The notes beneath the pieces were generated by a model. The model ran no database searches, was not told the DNA's origin, and was given only the letters and a program-made list of their open reading frames with translations. From the NCBI GenBank assembly GCA_027886185.1, contig WOAB01000568.1:744001-808000 (forward strand): DNA of 64,000 nt. The letters are read 5' to 3'. Source of the stretch: Rheum nobile. Its lineage: Eukaryota > Streptophyta > Magnoliopsida > Caryophyllales > Polygonaceae. The stretch's first letter is position 1. Every line of letters starts with the position of its first letter. Below are positions 22,716-33,401 of this stretch, piece after piece. Position numbers and translations under genes: made by a program.

Positions 22716-23189
22716 AGTCTGTTATTCTACCATCTCGAGTTGCGTGTAGGCTGCTATACGATTCTTGGAAATTGTTCGTTCAATTTCTGGATCAAGATCT
22801 AAAGTAGGAGAGTCAGTAGCATGGGTGTGGACCATAAGATAGGTCCACACAATAGTAGGCAAACAAACAAACACACAGAAAAATTGAAACTTGCCTCCCC
22901 GGCAACGGCGCCAAATTTAATGAGGCTAAAGTCATAGTGCCTATGACTTTAGCCTCATTAAATTTGAGGCAGTCAACTGCCTCAAAGTTTGTTCCTCAGC
23001 CATCTCGAGTTGCGGTCGGCTTCTCTACGGTTCCTGGAAAGTGTCCTCTTAATTTCTGTATCAAAGATCTAAGATTGGAAGGTCAGTAGCACTGGTGTGG
23101 ACCATAAGATAGGTCCACACAATAGTTGGCACACAAACAAACAAGCAGGAAATTTTTTAACTTTGCCTCCCCGGCAACGACGCCAAATT
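22695..23189 (-). repeat. Duplicated leader and primer-site region of element C around a hairpin
   Basis: The leader beside the primer site occurs twice: about 22695-22912 and 22968-23189. Both contain AGTCAACTGCCTCAAAG, TAGGTCCACACAATAGT and a primer site (22897-22913 and 23169-23185 on minus). Between them is a perfect inverted repeat (arms 22913-22937 and 22941-22965, 3-nt loop) made of the first bases of the LTR. Confidence 0.9.
23169..23185 (-). other. Primer binding site of element C
   Basis: On the minus strand TGGCGTCGTTGCCGGGG, 4 nt from the 5' LTR (23190). It is one substitution from the aspartate-tRNA primer sequence used by Athila elements. The duplicate at 22897-22913 has the exact form TGGCGCCGTTGCCGGGG. 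Confidence 0.85.
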
Positions 23190-24394
23190 TGATGAAGGGG
23201 ATTGTCGTATACACCTATCAAATAAACCTCAAAAACCTAATTAATGTAGTAGGGTAAATAAGGATCGATCCCACAGGGAGGTAAACAATCTTCCTAAGTC
23301 CAAAAGGTTGTATGCCAATAGTAACAAAAGGGGGGATTTTGGTTTGTAAACAAGTAACAAAGTAAATCAAAGCAAAAGATGTAATCAATGGGTGAGAAGT
23401 GACTTAGCCAGACAAATATCCACACTTCAGTTTGATTGGTTGATCCTAGATTATCTCCAATTCCTACTAATGAATATTCCTGTCCCGATCTTATGTATAT
23501 AAACAGGTCAACCAGCCCTGAAAATACTTACCATTAAACAATCATGAAACCATCAAGATTCAATTTAACGACAACAGTAAGCATATGAATTAACCAGGAT
23601 ACATGCAATACTTAACAACCCGTCAGTACTCGACATGTAATCAATTATCTTCACAATAAACATTCACAACCAGTTCCTGTAAATTGCGGTTGCTACACAA
23701 GATTAGGGATTTCAACCAGAAATATCCAAACCCTAGCAATAGACAATCACTAATATCAACTAGATGATCAGACTACTCAAATCAGCAAGAATCATGGGAT
23801 GAAGCACAAAGAGAATTAATATAATCATAGGTAATGAAATAGAGTTATAATCTCACAACCAAATACAAACAAAGGCTTCAATCGTCGGACTAAGCAAAAG
23901 TTGCTTAGTTCTTCATAGTCTTCAAAGCATAAAAACTCTAAGAGAAAAACTGAACGATAATGTGATTCAATGAATTCTGCAAAAGGCTGCTAACTAATGA
24001 AAGATATAAACCTAGCAAAACCTAATTTCCAAAAGATAGGAAATAATATCCTAAAAGGAATTAAACGAAAATAAAAGAAAATAAATAAAAAGGAAATAAA
24101 ATAAACAAAACTCGGACGAAACGAAATCCCGGCTCCGCGTCTGTGAACAGTAGCCGCGACCGCGGAAAAGTCTCTGAAGTTCTCGCTTCTGTAGCTCTTC
24201 TTCTTCTCGCCTTCGGTCTTCTCTTGTGGCTTCGCCTTCAACTCCTTAAGTCTTCATTTAAGCACTCAAAACCACCAAATCAACACTTCTTCTCCACAAC
24301 TGCATTCTCCTAAGTTGTGTCCTAAACACACACAAATGGAACCCCAAATGCTAGTAACAACTCCTAGTTACACACTACAAAGTAGCGCTTATCA
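23190..24394 (-). repeat. 5' LTR of element C (right copy)
   Basis: 1205 bp, closely matching the left copy. Its first bases differ (TGATGAAGGGGATTGTCG here against TGATGAGGCTAAAGTCG on the left), and about 38 bp are deleted near 24187. The short stretch of the left type sits inside the interior at 22919-22937, implying that leader and LTR edges were exchanged. Confidence 0.92.
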
Positions 24395-24579
24395 CATACC
24401 TTGCTTTTGTTTGTTTCATTTTGCAGGTGGACTTGTCGATCGTGTCCTGGCCAAGTTGCGCGACGTTTGGTCGAGGCGGCCTGTTATTGTAGTTGTTAGT
24501 GTGGCATGCCGTGTAGTTCCAGGGAAGAGTTTTGTAGTTTTTTTTGGATAAAGACAAGTACCTTATTTTGGAAAACTTT

Positions 24580-25530
24580 CCTTAAGACCCAATCTTCTAC
24601 CTTGAAGATCTTGACACGAACATTTTTATTGTAACTTCTGGCGACTTGTTGCTGGTACCTGACCATCCAGATTCTAGCCTTCTCTCTGATTTCATCCGTG
24701 GTATCGAGGTTATAAGATAACTCGATGTCGTTTTGCTCTGGGGTTTATAGCCCGTATCTTGCCATCGGGACGAGGAGTTCGGCAGGTATAACTGCTTCAC
24801 TCCCATAGACTAGTGAAAAAGGAAATTGTCCAGTCGCGTTCTTTGGGGTGGTCTTATCGGACCATAGTATTAGGGGGAGCTCGTCTGCCCATTTCCCCTT
24901 TGCCCCCATGAGACGCTTCTTGAGGTTGTTTATGATGATCTTGTTACTGGACTCGACTTGACCGTTAGATTGTGCGTACCGTGGTATGGATGTGACCAAG
25001 GTGATGTTCTATTTCTTGCAAAAGGATCGCGTCTTGCTACCGATGAATTGGGAGCCATTGTCGCATACAATTTCTGATGACGCAGCAAAACTGCATAGGA
25101 TGTTACATTTTATAAATGAAATGACGTGCTTTTCATTTACCTCTCTATATGCTTCAACTTTAATCCATTTAGAAAAATAGTCAGTCATAGGAAGGAAGAA
25201 GACGCGTTGTCCTGATGCTGGTGGCAATTTTCCTACGATGTCCATTCCTCATCGCATGAATGGCCGGGGTGCTAGCATGGGGTGTAGCATCTCTGATGGT
25301 TGATGGGTGATAGGTGCGTGCCGTTGGCAAGTGTCACATTTTTTGACGTAGTTTGTTGCGTCTCTGTTCATCATTGGCCAGTGGTATCCCGTTCTGAGGG
25401 CTTTACCTCACAGGCTACGCCCTCCAGTGTGATTCCCACATTCTCCGTCGTGTAGGGATTGTAGGACGCGCCTGACTTCAGTGGTTCTTAGGCAGTGCAG
25501 GTATAACCCTGTGATGGATCGCTTCAAAAA
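24580..25530 (-). pseudogene. Element B integrase
   Basis: On minus, starting near 25500: the zinc-binding HHCC domain (HDGECGNHTGGRSL ... CDTCQRHA), the catalytic core beginning MDIVGKLPPASGQRVFF with MTDYFSKW (first Asp), IVCDNGSQF (second Asp) and NGQVESSNK (Glu), then a C-terminal domain with RYQQQVARSYNKNVR and DWVLRKVF. A frameshift near 25005 splits the core after SFCKK, and a stop precedes MDIVGK. All three catalytic positions are readable. Confidence 0.85.
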
Positions 25531-25686
25531 ATATTGTCTTTTATGTCAAATGTTGCTGCTCGTACCTTAAGTTTCTTGGCTTCCCCTTTGTCTGTTGGGA
25601 GTATGCCGTCTTTCTGCCATTTGATATAAGGTATGGTCCAATCTTCTTGGTTGTTTATCATGTCGTCTTCAATGTCGTCGCTTACT

Positions 25687-26250
25687 TTAGGCGACTGTTG
25701 AGACGACTTGGGTCTCGCCGCAGCTGGTTGCTTTGAGAGTTGTGGGGACTGTTGGAGTTATGACGTGTGCCAGTGGGATGTTGCGGATGTCGTCGGGGCG
25801 TAAGGCGGACCTGAGGTTTGCTAGGGCGTCAGCTTGAGTGTTGAGGTCACGTGGGACTTGCATGATGGTGAAATTCAAGAATTTTTCTGTTAATTTCTTG
25901 ACGACGTCTAGGTAGGCCATCATCCTGTCGTCTTTGGCGGCATACAACCCTTGTACCTGGTTAACGATCAGGAGGGAGTCACATACCACTTCGATGTTCA
26001 AGAGTTGTGAGGTCTTGTGCGAGTGTCAGTCCGAATATGAGTGCTTCTAACTCTGCTTCATTGTTGGTCGCGTCCCACTCGCACCTCACAGCTTGGGCTA
26101 TATGGTCCCCTTGTGGTGATTTTAGTACAACTCCTAGCCTGACTCCTCTTATGTTGGACGATCCATCTCTATGGAGCTGCCACGTGCCCCTGTCATCTTC
26201 GGTTGTTAATGTGCGGCTTCTTTCGTGGCTTCTTGCTCTAGTGTTGGACT
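25687..26250 (-). pseudogene. Element B second RNase H (aRNH)
   Basis: Frame 26001-25687 reads IEVVCDSLLIVNQVQGLYAA ... MQVPRDLNTQADALANL, the catalytic Asp (CDS) and the N-x-x-AD-x-LA closing motif of RNase H. Upstream on minus (about 26250-26010) is the N-terminal half with its own E(A)LI-type sequence. A second RNase H after the first is diagnostic of the Tat lineage. A frame break near 26005 separates the halves. Confidence 0.82.
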
Positions 26251-26309
26251 GAAATCGGCCACAAAGTCTGCTAAAGCTTGAGACTTGATTGTTTTTCTCA
26301 GTTCATATT

Positions 26310-26679
26310 CGATGTCAAAGCCACTCGGGTGTATCGCCCATTTTGTGATTCACCCTGTGAAATTAGGTTTTCTCATGATGGATTTCATGGGATGGTTGGT
26401 CCGCACGATGATGATGTGTGATCCGAAATAAGGCCTTAACTTGATGGATGCCATGACCAAAGCTAGGACCAATTTTCCAAGCAATGTGTACCTCGTCTCA
26501 GCCGAGAGTAGAGAACGACTGACATAGTAGACTGGGGACTGTTTCCCTTCCTCTTCTCTTGTCAAGACTGCGCCCACCGCCGATTCTGACACTACTAGAT
26601 ATTGTGGTAGTGGCTCGTCATCCTTTGGTTTTGCTAACAGCAACGGACTTGTCAGATATGTCTTCAGGTTTTGGAAGGC
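26310..26679 (-). pseudogene. Element B RNase H (first)
   Basis: Frame 26643-26350 reads LAKPKDDEPLPQYLVVSESA, VYYVSRSLLSAETRY and KLRPYFGSHIIIVRTNHP, the Ty3/gypsy RNase H connecting to RT. The frame continues NFTG and then a stop. The second Asp region (TDHP equivalent) is TNHP. Confidence 0.82.
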
Positions 26680-27453
26680 CTATTCATGTGCCGCTGTCCA
26701 TTCGAATGATTTGTTTTTCTTCGGGGCCTCATAGAAGAGCTTGCATTTGTTGGAGGATTTTGATATGAACTTGTTGAGCACTGCTATCCTTCTTGTCAGC
26801 TTTTCAACATCCTTGACACATCTTGGGGATCTCAAGTTGACAATTGCTTTGATCTGGTCCGGGCTTGCTTCTATCCCTCTTTGGGTCACCATATATCCCA
26901 GGAATTTTCCTGAGGACACTCCAAATGAGCATTTGGTCGGGTTCAACTTCATGTTGTATCTCTTTAACACTTCAAACACTTCTTTTAAGTGCCCGACATG
27001 GTCTTGTGCTGCTTTTGATTTGACAAGCATGTCGTCTATGTATACTTCCATGATGTCCCCGATTTGATATTTGAACATCTTGTTGACTAGTCGTTGGTAC
27101 GTTGCCCCTGCATTTTTTAGCCCGAAGGGCTTGACTTTGTAGCAGTATGTACCTTGATTGGTTATGAATGCAGTTTTTTCTTGGTCGTCTGGATCCATTA
27201 GGATTTGATTGTTCCCACTCAACGCATCCATGAATGTGAGCATTTCGTGGCCTACGGTCGCATCGACTATTTCGTCGATGTGTGGCAGCGGGAATGAGTC
27301 TTTGGGACAAGCTTTGTTCAGATCTGTGAAGTTGATGCAGACTCTCCACTTTCCTTTCTTCTTTTGGACCACGATGACATTGGCTAGCCATTCGGGGTAT
27401 TTGACTTCCCTGATTTTACCCGTCTCAAGTAGGTTTTTGATTTCGTCGACCAC
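26680..27453 (-). pseudogene. Element B reverse transcriptase
   Basis: An open frame of 257 residues: fingers VVQKKKGKWRVCINFTDLN, palm motif TFMDAL, motif B-like KPFGLKNAGATYQRL, catalytic VYIDDMLVKS (the Y-x-D-D box), and thumb KCSFGVSSGKFLGYMVTQRG. It is the best-preserved RT in the window. The pol linker continues upstream (27785-27489: DCFAWSHENMVGISPDVF) after one stop. Motif A reads FMDALSGNNQI, where relatives have SGYNQI. Confidence 0.93.
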
Positions 27454-27488
27454 GATTTTGTTCCGCTCTAGCGCAAATTCCTTCTTTT

Positions 27489-27905
27489 CTATTTGAGCGG
27501 AGGATAGGTCGGATCTACATTTAACTTGTGAGTGAAAACGTCGGGGGAAATTCCCACCATGTTCTCATGTGACCAGGCAAAGCAATCAGCGTTAGATCGT
27601 AAAAATGCTATTCGACTAGCTCTGGTCGAATCGTCTAAATCCGATTCGACCCTTACCGTGTGTGTTGGCTCTAAAGCGTCCAATGCAATCTCATCTAGTT
27701 GTTCCATTTCTAGTTCGATGTATCGCTTGGTCCCTTCGCCGCACTGTAATTGCCATGCCGAGTGTCGCTTGACCGCCCCTTTCATTGATGTAACGTAGCA
27801 ATCTTTGGAAGCCCGCCGGTCATTTTTTATTTCCAGTACCCCCCCACTTGCTTGGAGATTTTATAGTCTGATGATATGTGTAGGGTACAACTTTCGTCGG
27901 GGTCC
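27489..27905 (-). pseudogene. Element B protease tail and pol linker after a large deletion
   Basis: On minus, gag reads NMPNYDGTWDPDE and then, without the rest of capsid, zinc finger or protease active site, YTYHQTIKSPSKWGG, which corresponds to A's protease end (STYH, then SIKFPTKWG). Further on is the linker MRLHWTL/ALEPTHTVRVESDLD. The join lies at about 27870-27905. Comparison with A shows that most of capsid and protease were removed. Confidence 0.78.
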
Positions 27906-28503
27906 CAAGTCCCATCGTAATTGGGCATGTTGGGGACGTGGATTTTTTTGGAATTTTGACGCGTGCGATTGCTTCTACGAAGGGCGAGTCTTCGTATCCA
28001 TCGATCACTTCCTTTTCGATCGGTTGCGGGACTCTTGGAATCCGAGCGATGCGATCGTCCAAAGCCTTCATATGCTCGTTGATAACCTGCTTTATGAAGT
28101 TTTGGAGATCCATAAGTGTGGTGACCTGCGGAATAGCTACTCGGGTCTTAGTGGGCTCGATCGTAGAAGGTGGAAAGTTAGTCATGAAAGCACTGACTGT
28201 GGGGGTTTAAAATGTACCAGTAGGTTGGGCGACACTCTGAGTGATTGGCGCTATAGGCGTCGAATTCGCTCCTTCCATGTTGAGACGAGTTTGGAGGCCT
28301 TCAGTGTTGACCACGCGTCTTGATCCTCCTGTGGCCGAAGCGGCCGAATTCACCTGTGATTTCAAAAGTTCATTTTCACGAGTTAGTCGTGCAAATTCAG
28401 CTTCAGATTGGGCACTTAGGGTTTCGGTTCTCCAGCGCTGTTGAGCCAGTTCCTCTTGGAGGACGCTCATGCTCTTTGCTAATTCTTGGATTTGGGTATC
28501 CAA
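27820..28503 (-). pseudogene. Element B gag leader
   Basis: Frames 28503-28207 (MDTQIQELAKSMSVLQEELA, a coiled-coil heptad region to about residue 50) and 28185-27820 (LQNFIKQVINEHMKALDDRI, then ARIPRVPQPIEKEVIDGYED). The same two blocks occur in A at 7800-8400. It ends at the deletion junction. A stop separates the two frames, and the usual start context TCC-GCC-GGT lies further right near 28600. Confidence 0.8.
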
Positions 28504-28652
28504 GATGAGCGGATTAACGACATCTTAGGCTTGATTTCCGACTAGGGTGCCGATTTGGACTTGGTCTTCAGCGACGATCATGGGATCTCCAGAACCGGCC
28601 ATGATCGAATGAGGATTGGATCATTGATTTGATCGTTGATTGGCTAGATGCC

Positions 28653-28667
28653 CCATGGTGGGCGCCA
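28653..28667 (-). other. Primer binding site of element B
   Basis: Reads TGGCGCCCACCATGG on minus, 3 nt inside the LTR edge (28671). Identical to A's site. Confidence 0.85.
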
Positions 28668-28670
28668 AAT

Positions 28671-29188
28671 TGTTTTGGGGCGAAAAGATTGAACTGACCT
28701 AGATCGCCTTAAGAAGGGCAACTAGACAATAATGAGATCGAATTTATCTAAATAATCCAAACCAACTCAAGAATCAAATAGACAAGATTAAGCAAACGTA
28801 ATATAAACTTATCTCCCAGAAAAGAGAGACGTAATCAAATATAGGAATTTAGTCGTCGGTCGCTTCAATGTTGGAATAATGAACTAAGCAAAAGAATGAT
28901 CTCTTGTTTTGAGTAGAACAATAGTAGAATGCTGCTTGACTTGAGTAAGGCTGATAATGTGTGTGTTACATCGATAATCTCTTTCGTATTTATACTAATC
29001 CTAGGCTAGATCATCTTAACTGGTTTGTCCGAGATTCTCGAGAGTCATCGAGTCACCTACAAGTCTTCCGAGATCCTCTCCAACGGCTTCTTTGCCAACG
29101 TCCACTTCTGTTCTCCAAGTCTTATAGAAGGCGGCCTGATTAGATTATTCGGGCTGGCCTATTGGATCAGATAAATCATGGCCCAACA
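28671..29188 (-). repeat. 5' LTR of element B (right copy)
   Basis: 518 bp. It matches the left copy apart from the LINE insertion and scattered substitutions. Minus-strand TATAAATA at 28987-28994. The right edge CCCAACA meets the duplication ATGTC at 29189-29193. Confidence 0.93.
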
Positions 29189-30010
29189 ATGTCTTTCGGC
29201 TTAAAAAATGCAGAGGCAACATATCAAAGGCTCTGAGATCAAATCGGAGACACCATGGAACTTTACATAGACGCCATGGTCATGAAGTCCAATATCGCGA
29301 CCAATCATGTCAAGCATTTGGATGACGCGTTCAGGATCCTCAAGAAATACAACATGAAGCTGAACCCGACAAAATGCTCCTTCGGAGTATCATCTGGGAA
29401 GTTGCTGGGATACATGGTGACCCAACAAAGAAAAGAGGCGAGTCCCGACCATATTAAGGTGATAACAAACATGAAATCTCCAAGATGTATAAAAGACGTC
29501 CAACGTCTCACCGGTCGAGTCGCAACACTAAACAAGTTCATATCTAAATCCTATGACAAATGCAAACTCTTTTATGACATACTCAAAAAGAGCAAAGCAT
29601 TTAACTTAACGGGTGAGCATGAAAAATCCTTTCAAGATCTTAAAACATAGTTGGCAAACCCTCTGCTACTTTTAAAGCCAAAAGACGATGAGCCACTACC
29701 ACTTTACCTACCAGTTTCGGAGATGGAAATGAGCGCCGTCTTGATCAAAGAAAAAGATGGTCGGTAGTTGCCCATCTACTATGTAAGTAAGTCATTACTG
29801 GCGGACGAGACACGATATTCGCTGCTAGAAAGATTAGTCTTGGCGCTAGTAATGGCTTCAAACAAGCTACGACCCTATTTTAAATCACATACTATTGTTG
29901 TTCGTACTAACCATCCCATCAAAACAGTCATGAAGAAGACGGAATTTATAGTCCGGATGGCAATGTGGGCAATACACCTAAGCGGTATTGATATATAGTA
30001 TACCCCGAAC
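29189..30010 (+). pseudogene. Element A reverse transcriptase (second half) and RNase H
   Basis: Resumes RT after element B: FGLKNAEATYQRL, then a stop, a catalytic box that reads YIDAMVMKS instead of YIDDMLVKS (second Asp replaced by Ala), and KCSFGVSSGKLLGYMVTQQ. After a stop at 29648 follows RNase H (LPIYYVSKSLLADETRYS, NKLRPYFKSHTIVVRTNHP). The YIDD to YIDA change alone would inactivate the polymerase. Confidence 0.9.
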
Positions 30011-30537
30011 GGCTATTAAATCACAGGCCTAGCAGACTTTGTGGCTGACTTCAGCCTAACCCTAGAAGAAGAAGCAGTGAAAGAAACGTCACAATTGACC
30101 AACGGGCCAAACGATGGCACCTCAGAACTACATACCGATGAGGCATCTAACTCGTGGGGAGTCGGACTCAGAGTCATGCTAAATTCGGCACAAGGGGACA
30201 AGATAGCCTAGGCCGTTCGCTGTGCATGGGAAGCTATGAACAATAAAGCTAAATATGAAGCCCTCATCTTTAGATTGACTTAGCACACAACTTGTCGATT
30301 CAGAACATTGAGGTGATCTATGACTCACTATTGATAGTCAAACAAATCCATGGGCTATATGCCGCAAAAGACGATAAGATGGTAGCTTACTTACAGGTCG
30401 CCAAAAGCTTGATCACTAAATTCAAAAAATTCGACATCAAGCAAGTCCTTCGTGATTCAAATACACAAGCTGATGCTCTTGCAAACTTGAGATTGGCTAT
30501 CAGTTTAGACGATTTCTCCACTATACACATGGAATAA
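30011..30537 (+). pseudogene. Element A second RNase H (aRNH)
   Basis: Starts LADFVADFSLTLEEE, then HTDEASNSWGVGLRVML and AWEAMNNKAKYEALI, with a stop before QNIEVIYDSLLIVKQIHG and VLRDSNTQADALANL. It is the same domain as B's 25687-26250. Stops near 30211 and 30283 break it. Confidence 0.85.
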
Positions 30538-30689
30538 ATAACGACCCCCTCGATCGCAAGATCCCCCAGGACGCCTGATGATGTCGTTTCACTTCCAGAC
30601 ATCACTGACCTCCCACTTGAGGAAGTGGTGGTGGCTGAAGTGGGAAACAATATAAAAGACGATGTCATAACTAACGAAGATGACTGGAC

Positions 30690-31279
30690 CAAACCCTACA
30701 TTGAGTGTCTTAAGCACGACATCCTGCCTACCAACAAAGAAGAAGTGAGGAAGTTAATGATTTAGCGTTTCATCCGAGATCGTATACGACAATGGATCCC
30801 ATTTCATTAGCCATCGAACACAATCATTTTGCAAACAGTGGAGCATTAATCTGGTCACGACAACACCTCGATACTCACAATCCAACCGACAAGCCGAGTC
30901 GAGTAACAAAATCAACAACTTGAAAAAGTGACTCGTCCGAGCAAAACGGAAATGGGCCAACGAGCTATCTCATGATATGGATGCTATCGACAAACTTCGA
31001 GAAAGGGAAAGAACAAGGATGGTCGGCTACCAACAACAAGTGGCCAGAAGTTACAACAAGAATGTAAGAGGCAAAGTATTCATGGTAGGTGATTGGGTAC
31101 TTCAAAAGGTCTTCTAGAACACTAGACACCCGAACGACTGTAAATTAGCCCCACAATGGAAAGGGCCTTATCAAATCAAAGATGTAGTCGGACAGGGAGC
31201 TAATAGATTAGACACCAAAGACGGACAACTGATTCCGAGAAGTGGGAACGCTACCCACCTAAAATTGTATCATTTCTGA
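30690..31279 (+). pseudogene. Element A integrase remnant with two internal deletions
   Basis: The pol frame reaches YIECLKHDILPTNKEEVRKL and then jumps to SSEIVYDNGSHFISHRTQSF, so the HHCC zinc domain and the first catalytic Asp are gone. The core continues TTPRYSQSNRQAESSNK and AKRKWANEL, then jumps to DAIDKLRERERTRMVGYQQQ, losing the end of the core. The C-terminal domain (DWVLQKVF, WKGPYQIKDVVGQGA, NATHLKLYHF) follows to the stop at 31277-31279. Confidence 0.85.
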
Positions 31280-31884
31280 AACCTTATCTTTCTTACACTT
31301 TACATTGTTATCCAATTTATTATTACAAAAGTCATACCGAGTTAAGCATCAGAGGGTCATTGGGGTAGACCCCCCAATGGTCGAATCCTCACGATCTTGT
31401 GTTTCTTGTGAGTAAATGACATAACAAACTTGGTACCAAGACACTACAACAGAACCAACATGACATTACATAAAAGAGCTTACAATACACGATTGATCAG
31501 ACAAGAAAAGTCGCCTAAACAAAAGTATGGACGATATGTACATATTCACAACTCCTCTCTGAATACAAACAAGTTGTACAGCTGACACCCTATAAAAATG
31601 CACAAACTGACGCGTCACATTTATAGGGTTCACATATATACAATGAACGGACGACACATCCCTTACTCCTGGCTGGGGCAGTACCTGTACAATCAAACAT
31701 GAAAGCAAAAGCAAGGTACACATAAATAAACTATATATAATGCGATTCACGATGGTGGACATATTGTGAAAAAACCATTATGCACAAAAGACCTACAATC
31801 TGAAAAAGCCTAAACAATAGGCGATGAAACTATTCATAAAAACTGCCGTAACACGATTGCCTTCCATCAACTTAGTGTAAAGAA
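31280..31884 (+). other. Element A 3' region without recognisable genes
   Basis: Non-coding part of the 3' UTR between integrase and the antisense ORF. No tandem repeats are evident. Confidence 0.5.
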
Positions 31885-33166
31885 CTACTCTGACTTGTCA
31901 ATTTCGATAACAAGAACACATGACGACCTAGATGCTGAACCACCAACCATCCCAACGACTGCCAGAGGGTCGACTCCCGGCGGGGACACCGTGGCCGCTG
32001 CATCTTCAAGATCCCAAGGGATCAGGTGATCAATGACAACCTCCTCGAGGGCTTCACTCCTTGATCCTAACAATGAGTAAGCACTAGGGTTCCCGGCGCT
32101 ACTAGCATCATGCCGCTTCGTCACCTTCAGAGCAAACACTTCACCCTCTAGCCTTGCGACCTTCTCTTCGTCTCTGAGTCATTTCTTTTCTGACAGTCTG
32201 AGACGATCAACAAGAACAACCTGCCCTAACAAGCGCCTCTTGTCCGCATCATGTTTCTTGACAGACTGGAACGAAGCCTTACTCCTCATCTTTGTCAAAA
32301 ATCAAGTGTGAGAACAATAGAATAATTACTTGACTTATAAATGGACGAAAGGTAACTACATGGAGAGCCCTCCTCCTGAAGAGTTCTCGACCGAGCTTCA
32401 GACTGGTGGTTAGTGTCAACTAATGTCCTACTCATCAGAGGCATCACCAACAGAAGCATCGTCACTTCATCAGAATTCGACCCGATTAGAGCATGATTCA
32501 GAGCAGGGACTAAAAGAAAAAATAACAAACTCTTTAGAGCAAAAAACAGAAACACGCGAGGAAAAGAAGATCTAGAGGAAGACATTACCAATAGTGCACC
32601 AATCGTCAAAGAGAAAGGAACAATTAACATTCTTCTCTAAAGAAATGATCTTCACAAAGAAGAAGCACATCACGAATCCCAATCTTGAACCTGACCATCA
32701 GTTGGCGGCGACAGAGGATCCCAACCAGGGCTATAATACAACCTAAAGCGATTGGACCCTCACGAAGTTAGAAATTAGGAATAATTAAGGTCTTCCATGA
32801 CAAAGTCGACATCAAGCAGTGCCATCAAATGGTCTAGCACACTCAGCAACCTCCACGTTTCGGGCATAACCTGGAAGGGGGACCACCAAAGGAAACTCCT
32901 AACCAGAAAAAATAAAGAAACCTGTGACCTATGAATAACAGATACTTAGAAAAGCAAACCCAGTCATCTCTTCTCCAGTTAGCCCTCTCGTAGGACAATG
33001 GGAGGCGGGCCATGGTCGATATCGAGAACTCCCCAACATCCAAGATCACGTCCAAATCCGCCTGAGAAAGAGCCCCGACCTTGCGATCGGCTGCGTCTAG
33101 CAAACCCGTCGGGTGGAAAATTTTGGACACATTGCGAGTGAGAGGTCCATCACCTGAAGATCCCAT
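31885..33166 (-). pseudogene. Antisense ORF of element A (putative gypsy-type transposon / Transposase_28-like)
   Basis: Lies between pol and the 3' LTR and runs against pol. Starts MGSSGDGPLTRNVSK at 33166; residues 30-90 read LSQADLDVILDVGEFSISTM, then ARLPLSYERANWRRDDWVCF and SKYLLFIGHRF. This is clearly the same protein as B's LDRILEVGQFPEGTVARLPL ... EYPFKIGHSF. The C-terminal part (32291-31885, one stop) is a charged coiled coil (KKHDADKRRLLGQVVLVDRL) then VARLEGEVFALKVTKRHDAS. The middle (32300-32840) is poorly preserved or includes an intron. Function unknown; expression would require a promoter in or near the 3' LTR on the minus strand. Confidence 0.75.
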
Positions 33167-33401
33167 TTTTCTCAAATTCAAAAGTCACCGCCGTAAGAAC
33201 AGTGAAGATTGGTGATGTTACCGAAAGAAGTAGAAGTTACAGGGTTAAATTTACAAAATTTCTAAAACCGTTCGATGACGTCCATGTGGCACGGAGATCC
33301 TGCAGATCATGCTAGAAGATATCATGCAGCGAGTGGGAAAGGAAAAAAGAAAAGGACAATCAAACCAAGCGTCGCTTGATTCCTTTTCTTTTTGGGGCAA
33401 T

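Larger units (their letters stand above)
17752..24394 (-). mobile_element. Element C: Athila-like LTR element, gag-protease only, inserted in B
   Basis: Direct LTRs of about 1.2 kb (17752-18994 and 23190-24394), both starting TGATGA and ending GCGCTTATCA on +. Target duplication CATAC at 17747-17751 and 24395-24399. The coding sense is minus: gag (22715-21355) and protease (20958-20350). The primer site on the minus strand (TGGCGTCGTTGCCGGGG) is the aspartate-tRNA type typical of Athila. No RT, RNase H or integrase is present in the 4.2-kb interior, so it is non-autonomous. The leader is duplicated around a hairpin. Confidence 0.92.
14867..29188 (-). mobile_element. Element B: Tat-lineage LTR retrotransposon inserted in A's reverse transcriptase
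   Basis: Bounded by LTRs starting TGTTTTGGGG and ending CCAACA on +, with the 5-bp duplication ATGTC at 14862-14866 and 29189-29193. Genes read on the minus strand from the right: leader/gag remnant, RT, RNase H, second RNase H, integrase. An antisense ORF lies on + next to the left (3') LTR. Capsid and most of protease are deleted. Element C (17752-24394) sits between integrase and the antisense ORF. LTR ends, primer site and polypurine tract closely match element A, so A and B belong to the same broad family in opposite orientations. Confidence 0.93.

Noticed and set aside
27805..28323. 172-residue open frame on + over element B
   Set aside because: It is the complement of B's gag leader and protease tail, which have recognisable motifs on minus. 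The plus-strand frame shows no family features.
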